DNA of 64,000 bases from AP-15 sp963832875. Its GTDB lineage: Bacteria > Pseudomonadota > Alphaproteobacteria > ATCC43930 > CGMCC-115725. The translations under genes were made by a program, and so were the position numbers. Positions 53,337 to 62,038 of this stretch are shown piece by piece (the stretch's first letter is position 1; each line of letters starts with the position of its first letter). A model generated the notes under the pieces. It saw nothing but the letters and a program-made list of their open reading frames with translations, was not told the DNA's origin and did not search any database. The stretch covers positions 186,001 through 250,000 of the forward strand of contig CAWHWB010000007.1 in assembly GCA_963832875.1 (NCBI GenBank). The letters run 5' to 3'.

Positions 53337-54740
53337 ATGCGGCTGACCCTGTCGCGCCAGACGCTGGTGCCGTTGATCGTCGCCTGCGCGATGTTCATGC
53401 AGAACCTCGATTCGACGGTGATTGCGACGGCGTTGCCGACGATCGCGCGCTCGCTGCACGAAAGCCCGCTGCGCCTCAACGTCGCCATCACCTGTTATCT
53501 GCTGAGCCTTGCCGTGTTCATCCCGATCAGCGGCTGGACCGCAGACCGGTTCGGCGCGCGTCGCGTGTTCAGCCTGGCGATCATCGTCTTTACCTTGGGC
53601 TCGATCGCTTGCGGCATTTCGAATTCGCTCCCCGCCCTGGTCGCGGCCCGCATCCTGCAAGGGATGGGCGGGGCCCTGATGGTCCCGGTCGGACGCCTGG
53701 TCCTATTGCGGACCGTGCCGAAATCCGACCTGGTGCGGGCGATGTCCTTTGTCAGCGTGCCGGCGCTGATCGGGCCGGTCATGGGGCCGCCGCTCGGCGG
53801 GCTGATCGTCACCTATGCGTCGTGGCGCTGGATCTTTTTCATCAACATCCCGATCGGCGTCCTCGGCATCGTGCTGGTCAACCTCTTGGTCGGCGATTTG
53901 AAGGAGACCGGACGGCGGCCGCTCGACCGCAGCGGGTTCATGCTGACCGGGATCGGGCTGGCGAGCCTTGCGTTCGGCTTTGAGAATGTCGGGCGCGGCG
54001 CGTTGCCGGGCGTCGCCGTCTTCGCGCTCTTGGCAGTGGGCGTTGTCTGCATCGCGCTGTATGTCCGCCACGCCTACCGGGTGGACTATCCGATCATCGA
54101 TCTCGCCCTCCTCAAGATTCCGACCTATGCGGCGGCCTCGATCGGCGGCTTTCTGTTTCGCATGGGGCTGGGCGCGCTGCCGTTTCTGCTGCCGTTGATG
54201 CTCCAGGTCGGGTTCGGGCTCAGCGCCTTGCATTCCGGGTTGTTGACCTTTGCCAGCGCGGCCGGGGCGATGCTGATGAAAACCTCGGCGGTGCGCGTGC
54301 TGCGCAGCCTCGGCTTCCGCATCGTGCTCGTCGGCGACGCGATCATCAGCGCCGGGTTTCTGTTCGGCTACAGCCTGTTCCGGCCGTCGACGCCGCATCT
54401 GGTGATTTTCGTGGCGCTGCTGATCGGCGGCTTTTTCCGCTCGTTGCAGATGACCAGCATCAACACGCTCAGCTACGCCGACGTGCCGCCCTCGATGCTG
54501 AGCCGCGCCACCAGCCTGACCAGCATGGCCCAGCAGCTCTCGCAGACCGCCGGCGTGGCCACCGCAGCCCTCTTGCTGCATACGGTGCTGACCCTGCGCG
54601 GCGGCGCCGCGCTGACCGCGCCTGATTTCTACCCGGTCTTTATCGGTGTCGCGATGATCTCGCTGCTCTCGGTGCCGTTCTTCCTGAAGATGTCGCCCGA
54701 CGCCGGCGCCGAAGTCAGCGGCCGCGCCCCGGTGCGGTGA
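53337..54740 (+). CDS. MFS drug/proton antiporter, DHA2 family
   Basis: A 467-residue membrane protein with 14 predicted helices. The family motifs are present: a cytoplasmic D-x-x-x-G-x-R-R loop (TADRFGARRVF), and an 'ARILQGMGGALMVPVGRL' motif near helix 4. DHA2 pumps export drugs, dyes and other toxic compounds. The substrate is unknown. I chose the ATG at 53337, which has AGGGG upstream; the GTG at 53274 would add 21 residues before the first helix. The gap ahead carries a TGTATC/GATATACA near-palindrome, possibly a local operator. It converges with the glutathione transferase gene. Confidence 0.9.
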   Translation: MRLTLSRQTLVPLIVACAMFMQNLDSTVIATALPTIARSLHESPLRLNVAITCYLLSLAVFIPISGWTADRFGARRVFSLAIIVFTLGSIACGISNSLPALVAARILQGMGGALMVPVGRLVLLRTVPKSDLVRAMSFVSVPALIGPVMGPPLGGLIVTYASWRWIFFINIPIGVLGIVLVNLLVGDLKETGRRPLDRSGFMLTGIGLASLAFGFENVGRGALPGVAVFALLAVGVVCIALYVRHAYRVDYPIIDLALLKIPTYAAASIGGFLFRMGLGALPFLLPLMLQVGFGLSALHSGLLTFASAAGAMLMKTSAVRVLRSLGFRIVLVGDAIISAGFLFGYSLFRPSTPHLVIFVALLIGGFFRSLQMTSINTLSYADVPPSMLSRATSLTSMAQQLSQTAGVATAALLLHTVLTLRGGAALTAPDFYPVFIGVAMISLLSVPFFLKMSPDAGAEVSGRAPVR

Positions 54741-54749
54741 GGCGGGTGG

Positions 54750-55388
54750 CTAACCCCTCGGCTCCTGCATCGCGGCGAGTTCGGCGTCCTTGGCGCGGAC
54801 CTTGACCGCCGCCGGCCGCGACCCGATGCGCTGCACGTGGGTCATGATCTCCGGCAGTTCGGGCACCAGCTTGAACATCGTCGTCCAGCCGAGGGCGGTG
54901 CCCCACAGCACGTCCGCGGCGGTCAACCGCTCGCCGAACAGATACGGCCCCTTGCGCAGCTGGGCGGTGAGGGTGCCGAGCATCGTGTCGTAATCGCCAT
55001 AGGGCGACATCGGCTGCGGCCCCGGATCGTTCTTTCTGAAGCGATCGACGACCGCCGGCTCGAAAGCGGCGGCGTAGAATGCCATCCAGCGCAGGTAGGG
55101 ACCGCGCAACGGGTCGCCGATCGGCGGCGCCAGCCCGGCCTCGGGAAAGAGGTCGGCGAGATAGAGGTAGACCGCGACCTGCTCGGTCACGATCGCTTCG
55201 CCATGCCTGAGCGCCGGCACCTTGCCCATCGGGTTGATGGCGAGGTAAGCCGGCTGGCGCTGCTCGCCGGCTTTCATGTTCAGCACGTGCAGATCGTAGG
55301 GCGCGCCCAATTCCTCGAGCAGGATTAGCGCCCCGGTCGAGCGAGTATGCGGCGAATGATAGAGGGTCACGCGGCGATCGTCCGGCAT
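54750..55388 (-). CDS. Glutathione S-transferase family protein
   Basis: A 212-residue soluble enzyme. The N-terminal thioredoxin fold is VTLYHSPHTRSTGALILLEE with PLA-like NPMGKVPALRHGEAIVTEQV (GSH contacts). A helical C-terminal domain (about 90-205) has ERLTAADVLWGTAL, the N-capping box. It likely conjugates or reduces electrophiles with glutathione. I start it at the ATG at 55388, with GGAGGC upstream; the longer open frame to 55478 is not supported. It converges with the MFS gene (9 bp between stops). Confidence 0.9.
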   Translation of the reverse strand: MPDDRRVTLYHSPHTRSTGALILLEELGAPYDLHVLNMKAGEQRQPAYLAINPMGKVPALRHGEAIVTEQVAVYLYLADLFPEAGLAPPIGDPLRGPYLRWMAFYAAAFEPAVVDRFRKNDPGPQPMSPYGDYDTMLGTLTAQLRKGPYLFGERLTAADVLWGTALGWTTMFKLVPELPEIMTHVQRIGSRPAAVKVRAKDAELAAMQEPRG

Positions 55389-55603
55389 CTGTGCCTCCGG
55401 CTGGCTGTGGCTGGTCCGACCAGAACATAGAACTAAAACAGAACTTCGGACAAGTACGCACATACCCGTCATAGCCATCGTCGAGAGTCCGTCTCCACCG
55501 GGCTAGGTCCGGTGGTCCACGCCATCTCGGTTGGCGGCGCAAGACGTCGATGGCCGGAACAAGTCCGGCCAGGACGAATAAAGAAGGGGCTCGCGACCCG
55601 CCC

Positions 55604-58600
55604 CTAATTTCCGACGGCGCGCAGCGGCTGCTGGGCGCCTTCGATCTGGTGGCGGATCAGGCGGGCGTAAAGGCCGCCCTGGGCGAGGAGCTCGGCGTGG
55701 CTGCCGGTCTCGACCAGGCGGCCGTGGTCGAGCACCGCCAAGAGGTCGGCGTCGCGCACCGTCGAAAGGCGATGGGCGATGACGATCGTCGTGCGGTCGC
55801 GCATCAAGCGCGTCGAGGGCGCCTCGCACCTGCGCCTCGCTGACCGCGTCCAGATGCGAGGTCGCCTCGTCGAGCACCAAGGTCGGCGCGTTCTTCAGAA
55901 AGGCGCGGGCAATCGCCACTCGCTGGCGCTGCCCGCCGGAGAGCTGCACGCCGCGCTCGCCGACCGGGGTATCGAGCCCCTCGGGAAGGCTGGCGACAAA
56001 TTCGGCCAAGGCCGCCTGGTCGAGCGCGCGATGGATCGCCGCCTCGTCGGCCTCGGGCCGGGCCAGCGCCACATTGGCGCGCAAGCGTGTCGTTGAACAG
56101 ATAGGTGTCCTGCGAGACGAGCGAGACCCGGCGGCGCAGATGGTCGAGCTCGAACTCGCGCAAATCGACCCCGTCAATCAGAATGCGCCCGGCATTCGGG
56201 TCCCAGAAGCGTAGCAGCAGGCTGGCGATCGTGGTCTTGCCGGCGCCCGACGGGCCGACCAGCGCCAAGGTCGCCCCGGCCGGTACCTCGAGCCAGATGT
56301 CGCTTAAGGCAGGGCGGCGGGCGCCCGGATAGGCGAAGCTCGCCCCCTCGAAGCGGATCGACGAACCGCCCGCGGGCTCGGGCGGGCGGAGCGGGCCGTC
56401 GACCACCGCCGGCTGTTCGCGCTCGACCGCAGTGATGCGACGGGTCGAGGCGATCGTGTCGGCGAGCTGGCGGCTGACCTGGGCGATCTCGGAAATCGGC
56501 AGGAACGAGGAGAGCGCCAGCAGGATCAACAGCGGCAGCATAGTCGGGGCAAGCTGGTGCTCGGCCGCGAGCCGGGCGCCGACCACCGCGACCGCGAGCC
56601 CGCCGAGCCCGGTTACGGTTTCGAGCCGCGCCGTCTGCGCCGACAAATCGCCCAGGAGCTCGAGCCGGATCTTCTGATAGCCGCGCACCAACTCCATAAA
56701 ACCGCGGCGGCGCCCGGCCACCGCCTGGAACGCGACCAGGTCGGAAAGGCCCTGGATCGTCTCGGTGACATAGGCGCCGAGCAATCCGAGCGCGTCGCGC
56801 GCCTCCCCGCCGAGCCGGTCGATCCGCGCCCGCGTCACCACCGGCGCCAACGCCGCGTAGAGGACGAACGGCAACAGCGCCAATGCGATCGGCCAGGCGG
56901 CGACGGCCAGCACGATTAGCACCGTCGCCGGCACCAAGACTGCGACCAACGCCGGCGCCACGGTATGGGCAAAGAAATATTCGACGGTTTCGATGTCCTG
57001 GCTCGCGAGCGCGATCAGGTCGCCCGAGCGCCGCCGCATCAGATAGGCCGGCGCCAGGCTATCGAGCTTGGCGAACAAGGCGATCCGCATCTCGGCCAGA
57101 AGGCGATAGGCGATGTCGTGGGCGAGCCACGATTTCGAGCCAATGCAGCAGGCCGGCGAGCGGTGCGGTCACGGCCAGCAGGATCAACAGGTAGCCGTAG
57201 GGCGACCCGATCTTGACCGCCGCGACGGCGAGCGCGCCGATCACGCCGACCCCGATAAAGGCGGCGACCCGGGTGATGCCGGCGCCGACGACGATCGCGA
57301 AGCGCCGCCGCCACGGCTTGATGATCGCGAAGAGAGTGCCGAGCGTCGCCGCCCAGCCGACCGCGCCGGCCGCGGCCGCGAGGCCTGCCGGCGCCGTTTC
57401 GGCGGCCAGCTCGATCTGCTCGCGCTCGCCCGCCGCTGTCGGTACGGCGCTGTCCCCGGCAATCGCGATGTCGCCCTCGCGCTCCTCAGCCTGGGCCCCC
57501 ATCAGCCGGCGATAAGGGCCGCTGCGGCGGATCAGCTCGGCGTGATGGCCCGCCTCGACGACGCGGCCGCGGTCGAGCACCAGGATGCGGTCGGCGCCGA
57601 TGACGCTCGACAGCCGGTGCGCCAGGACGAGCGTGGTTCGCCCGGCCGCGAGCCGGTCGATCGCCTGCTGGATCACCGCCTCGTTTTCGGCATCGACCGA
57701 AGACAAGGCCTCGTCGAGGATCAGGATCGGTGCGTCGCGCAGGAGCGCGCGGGCGATCGCCAGGCGCTGGCGCTGACCGCCCGACAGCATGACCCCGCGC
57801 TCGCCGATCATCGTCCGCCAGCCCTGCGGCAACGCGGCGATGAATTCGAGCGCGTTGGCGTCGCGCGCCGCGGCTTCGAGCTCCGCCTGGTCGGCCTCGG
57901 GCTTGCCCAACCGCAGATTCTCTTCGACCGTACCGTGAAACAGATAGGTGTCCTGATGCACGACCGCGATCATCCGGCGCACCGCCTCGGGGTCGAGCGT
58001 CTTCAAGTCGCGCCCGCCGATCAGCACGCGTCCCTGTTGCGGGTCGAACAGGCGCAGCAGCAGGCGTGCGACCGAGGATTTGCCCGATCCGCTCGGGCCG
58101 ACGATGCCGATCTTCTCGCCGGCGCCGACGGTGAAGGAGAGCCGGTCATGGGCCGCGCCGCGCCCGCCCGGATAGGCGAAATGCACATCCTCGAAGGCGA
58201 TGGTCGGGAGCAGTAGGGGGTTGGTCGGCGCCACCTCCACCGGCTGCGGCGGCACCAGGGGCTCGGCGGCGAACAGCGCGTTGATGCCGGCGGCGGCCGA
58301 CTGCCCGACCATGCCCTGGTGTAAGACCATGCGCAGATCGCGCAACGGGCGGAACACCTCGGTCCCGGCCATCAGCACGATCAGCAGCGCCTGGATGCTC
58401 ATCAGCCCGTGCGACACCCGCCACACGCCGAGCGCCAATGCCGCGGCGGCGCCGATCGCCACCCCGCAATCGGTGATGCCGCGGGTCATGACGCTGGTCG
58501 ACAGGACGCGCAGGGTGCTGTCGCACAATTCGCGCGCCTTCAGGGCGAGCCGCCGGCCAAACGCCCGGCTCTGGCCGAACGCCTTCAGCGTCGGCAGGCC

Positions 58601-59209
58601 CTGGATGCCGTCGAGAAACTCCGAGCCGAACGATTTGAGCGCCTGCTGGCGGCCGTGGCTGGTGCGGCGCTCGAGCTGGGCGAAGGCGGTCGGCGCCACC
58701 AGGGTGACCAGTGCCGCGACCAGCAGCACCGTCGCCACCGGCAGGTCCCAGAATGCGATAAAGGCAAAGATCGCCAGCGGGGTCAGCACCGCAATCGACA
58801 ATTGCGGCACGTACTGGCCGAAAAAGCTCTGCAATTGCTCGACCCCGTCCACGATCGACAGCATGACCCCGCCGGTGCGCTCGCCGGCGAACCAGGCCGG
58901 GCCGAGCGCGGCGATCTTGTCGTAGAGGCGGCCGCGCAACTCCTCCTGCACTCGCGTCGCGGTGCGGTGCGAGACCATTGCCCGGTGGTGCTCGATCGCA
59001 CCCCGCAACAGCACCGCGGCGGCGACGCCCACCGCCGGGATCGCCACCGCGAGAAAGCCCGCGCCTTTGAAGACGTGCGACAGCATTATGCCGAGGATCA
59101 CGAAGCGGGCGATGCCGACAACCGAGGCGACGAGCCCCAAGGCGATCGCGAAAATGATCGCCCCGCGCAGCCCGCGCGTCAGTTCCCACAGGCGTCGGTC
59201 GAAATACAT
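55604..59209 (-). pseudogene. Single-chain ABC exporter (TMD-NBD-TMD-NBD, CydDC-like), frameshifted
   Basis: A gene of about 1,200 codons with two half-exporters in one chain. The first half (59209 to about 57500) has six helices, then Walker A GPSGSGKSS, signature LSGGQRQRL and LILDEALSS. The second has helices from about 57430 to 56550, then GPSGAGKTT, signature LSGGQRQRV and LVLDEATSHLD. Three one-base insertions break it: AAA/AA near 57134, T/TT near 56084 and T/TT near 55807. Removing them gives LEsWLAHDIAYRLLAEMRIA, TLRANVALARPEAD and ALMRDRTTIVIAHRLS. The layout resembles CydD-CydC fused in one chain. The substrate could be thiols or haem-linked compounds; this is not tested. GGAGGAG precedes the ATG. 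Confidence 0.8.
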
Positions 59210-59248
59210 CGGTGTCTCTCCTCCGCGGCGATAATAGCCGACGGTTGC

Positions 59249-59386
59249 CTATTTTGCTCGAACCGCTATTTGAGCGTCCGCGGGTGTTCGACATCGGCTC
59301 TTTTCGGCGTCGGTCGTGGTCCGGCTGCGCCCGTTGAGCATGGTCAGCTTGGCAGACTCGGCTTTCAGATCGATGATCGCGATCAT
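59249..59386 (-). pseudogene. Truncated cupin-domain gene, 5' remnant
   Basis: Forty-five codons from an ATG with a good GGGAGGAC ribosome site read IAIIDLKAESAKLTMLNGRS and then TTTDAEKSR, the usual opening of a family of small cupin proteins. After this the reading turns unrelated and stops 40 bp before the ABC exporter start. The core beta-barrel histidines are missing. I read it as the 5' end of a cupin gene whose rest was deleted. It is divergent from the LysR gene, which is the usual position for its regulator. Confidence 0.55.
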
Positions 59387-59481
59387 GTCCGTCCTCCCGC
59401 AGTTGGGGCTATCGGAGTATATGGCCACATTTTAATTTCAGAGATCGACAAATTCGGCACATAGTGATAGGATTTCGTATC

Positions 59482-60486
59482 ATGGCGAACGTTAACGGCT
59501 CCGCTGCGATGGATTGGGACGATGCGCGCGTCTTTCTCGCGGTCGCCCGTCATGGTTCGCTGCGCGCCGCGGGCCGCGCGCTGGGCCTCAGTCAACCGAC
59601 GGTCGGGCGGCATCTCGCGGCGTTTGAGGTGGTCTTCGGCGGGCCGGTGCTGTTCGACCGGCTGCCCGAAGGCCTGCGCCTCAACGCCGCCGGCGAGGCG
59701 TTGCTGCCGGCCGCCGAGCAGCTGGAGCTGGCGGCGCTGGCGCTCGAGCGGCGGCGCGCCGCCGTCTCGCCCGGCCTGAGCGGTACCGTCCGGGTCTCGG
59801 TCGGCGAATGGGCGGCGAGCTTTCTCGCCCGCTGCCTGACCGGCACCTCCGGCGCGGCGTTGCCTTCCGGGATTACCCTCGAGCTGGTCGAGACGCAGCA
59901 AACCGCCAACCTGGCGCGCCGCGAAGCCGATCTCGCGTTGCGTCACCACCCGCCGGAGGGCGGCGACCTCTTTATCACCAAGGCCGGCGTGTTCGCCTGC
60001 GCTGTCTATCGCCGGGTCGGCGCGGCGGGCGACGCATGGGTCACCTACACCGAGGAGCAGGCGCATTACCCGACGGCGCGCTGGGTGCACGATCGGCTGG
60101 GCGAGACCGGCGGCGCGGTCGCGCTGCGCGCCTCGAACATGCCGATGCAGTCGGCGGCAATTCGCGCCGGCGCCGGCCGCGGTGTATTGCCTTGCTTCAT
60201 CGGCGATGGCGACCCCTTGCTTGAAAGGCTGGGCCCGCCATTGCCCGAGATCGCCGCCGAATATTGGATCATCGTTCACCGCGACCTGCGCCGGGCCGCC
60301 TGCGTGCGCGCGGTTATCGACTGGATCCGGCGGTTGTTCGACCAGCAGCGGCACGCGCTCGCCGGGACCGCGACATCGGCCGCGGACGATCCGGAGAGAG
60401 CCGAGCGCCGCGCCGCCGCCCGCCCTGCCGCCACCAGCCCCACCATCCTCCACCCCACCGCCGCTGGGCGCACCGCGGCCGAGTGA
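59482..60486 (+). CDS. LysR-family transcriptional regulator
   Basis: A 334-residue regulator. The winged helix-turn-helix is at about 10-70 (DWDDARVFLAVARHGSLRAA and SQPTVGRHLAAFE), followed by a substrate-binding domain to about 290. The C-terminal 40 residues are Ala/Pro-rich and atypical. I chose the ATG at 59482, which has AGGA upstream; the GTG at 59464 would add six residues. The upstream divergent region holds the truncated cupin gene and then the ABC exporter. LysR proteins usually control a divergent gene; here the natural target appears to be a remnant. Confidence 0.9.
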   Translation: MANVNGSAAMDWDDARVFLAVARHGSLRAAGRALGLSQPTVGRHLAAFEVVFGGPVLFDRLPEGLRLNAAGEALLPAAEQLELAALALERRRAAVSPGLSGTVRVSVGEWAASFLARCLTGTSGAALPSGITLELVETQQTANLARREADLALRHHPPEGGDLFITKAGVFACAVYRRVGAAGDAWVTYTEEQAHYPTARWVHDRLGETGGAVALRASNMPMQSAAIRAGAGRGVLPCFIGDGDPLLERLGPPLPEIAAEYWIIVHRDLRRAACVRAVIDWIRRLFDQQRHALAGTATSAADDPERAERRAAARPAATSPTILHPTAAGRTAAE

Positions 60487-60618
60487 CCGGGTCCGCCGCC
60501 GCACCGGGGGCGCGTTCCAGTGGACGAATGCGCATTGTCCTGCTACTATACTCGTGCGCTACCGCTGGCACTGTACCGTCGCGCACGCTGGGCATTATTA
60601 ACGAAATTACAATCGGCG

Positions 60619-62028
60619 ATGCAGCTCAGACTGTTCAGACATTTTGTCCCTGTCTCGGTCGTGCTGCTGATATCGTCGGACGCGGTGCTGATCACTGCCG
60701 CATTTTACCAGATGTTGTCTCAGTCGAACGGGACTACGCCGCTGATATTCGGTGTGTCGAGCTTTCCGGCCCGGCTATCCGCCGGCCTGTCGCTCGCCGC
60801 CGTCACCGCCATGGTTTCGGTCGGTCTCTACAGCCAGCCGAGCTTTGTCGACTTTCGCCTGCTGGTCAGCAAGATCGCCGTCACCTTTGTGCTGGTGTTG
60901 ATGCTGGTCGTGGCTTCGACCGCCTATTGGGACGATGGGGCGCAGCGGCTGCCGGACGTCGAAAATCTGCCGCTCAAGGTGGCCCTCGTTTGGCTGTGCT
61001 GCATATCGCTGACGCGGGCGACCTTTCTAGTGACCTTGGGTCGTGGCCTGCTGCGGCGGCGGATCGTCGTTCTGGGCAACGGTGCGCAGGCGGCGCGCAT
61101 CGCCGATCTGGTCGCGGCCGGCGACAATCCGCACTTTCTTCCGGTCTCTTTCGTGCGCATGCCGGGGGAGCCCGCATCGCTCGGCGCCGAGACGCTCGAT
61201 TGGGCGGCGGCCGAACCCGACGCCCTGGCCGATCTCGGCTGGCGGCTCGGCGCCAGCGAGATCGTGGTGGCGCCCGACGACCGACGCGGCTTGCCGGTCC
61301 GCCAATTGCTGCACTGCAAGCTGGCCGGCATCCGGGTCACCGACTTCCTCGATTTCTGGGAGCGCGAAACCAGAACCGTCGACCTCGAAGCGCTGCGGCC
61401 GAGCTGGTTGTTTTATTCCGACGGGTTTCGCTGCGGCGTCGTCGACGAGATCCTCAAGCGCGCCTTCGACATCTCGGTCAGCCTGGCGCTGCTGATCTTT
61501 TCGCTGCCGCTGCTGGCGATAACCTGCTGTCTGATCAAGGCCGAGAGCGCCGGACCCGTGCTCTATCGCCAGGACCGGGTCGGGTTGCGCGGCCGGGTGT
61601 TCACGATCCTCAAATTCCGCAGTATGCGGGCTGATGCCGAGCGCGACGGCAGCCCGCGCTGGGCCGCCAAGGGCGATCCGCGCGTCACCCGTGTCGGCGC
61701 GGTGATCCGCAAGCTGCGCATCGACGAACTGGCGCAGATCCTCAACGTCCTGCGCGGCGACATGAGCTTTGTCGGACCGCGCCCGGAGCGCCCGTTTTTC
61801 GTCGCCGATTTGAGCCAGGTCATCCCCTATTACGCCGAGCGCCACTGGGTGCGCCCCGGCATCACCGGCTGGGCGCAGATCAATTATCCCTACGGCGCAT
61901 CGACCGAGGACGCTCGACGCAAGCTTTCCTTCGACCTCTACTACGTCAAAAACCGCAGCATCTTCCTGGACTTTTTGATCCTGTTGCAGACCGCGCGCGT
62001 GATCTTCTGGAATCACGGCGCGAGATAG
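60619..62028 (+). CDS. Exopolysaccharide sugar transferase, XrtA/PEP-CTERM type
   Basis: A 469-residue membrane enzyme of the undecaprenyl-phosphate sugar-transferase family. Four N-terminal helices (about 12-130) are followed by a nucleotide-like domain (RRIVVLGNGAQAARIADLVA). The C-terminal catalytic domain (about 275-469) has KRAFDISVSLALLIFSLPLL, TILKFRSMRADAE and RPGITGWAQINYPYGASTED. It resembles the XrtA-system subfamily because a PrsK-like kinase gene follows directly. It would start exopolysaccharide repeat synthesis by moving a sugar-phosphate onto undecaprenyl phosphate. I start it at the ATG of MQLRLFRHF (60619); the longer frame to 60520 has no ribosome site. Confidence 0.9.
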   Translation: MQLRLFRHFVPVSVVLLISSDAVLITAAFYQMLSQSNGTTPLIFGVSSFPARLSAGLSLAAVTAMVSVGLYSQPSFVDFRLLVSKIAVTFVLVLMLVVASTAYWDDGAQRLPDVENLPLKVALVWLCCISLTRATFLVTLGRGLLRRRIVVLGNGAQAARIADLVAAGDNPHFLPVSFVRMPGEPASLGAETLDWAAAEPDALADLGWRLGASEIVVAPDDRRGLPVRQLLHCKLAGIRVTDFLDFWERETRTVDLEALRPSWLFYSDGFRCGVVDEILKRAFDISVSLALLIFSLPLLAITCCLIKAESAGPVLYRQDRVGLRGRVFTILKFRSMRADAERDGSPRWAAKGDPRVTRVGAVIRKLRIDELAQILNVLRGDMSFVGPRPERPFFVADLSQVIPYYAERHWVRPGITGWAQINYPYGASTEDARRKLSFDLYYVKNRSIFLDFLILLQTARVIFWNHGAR

Positions 62029-62038
62029 GACAACGAAG

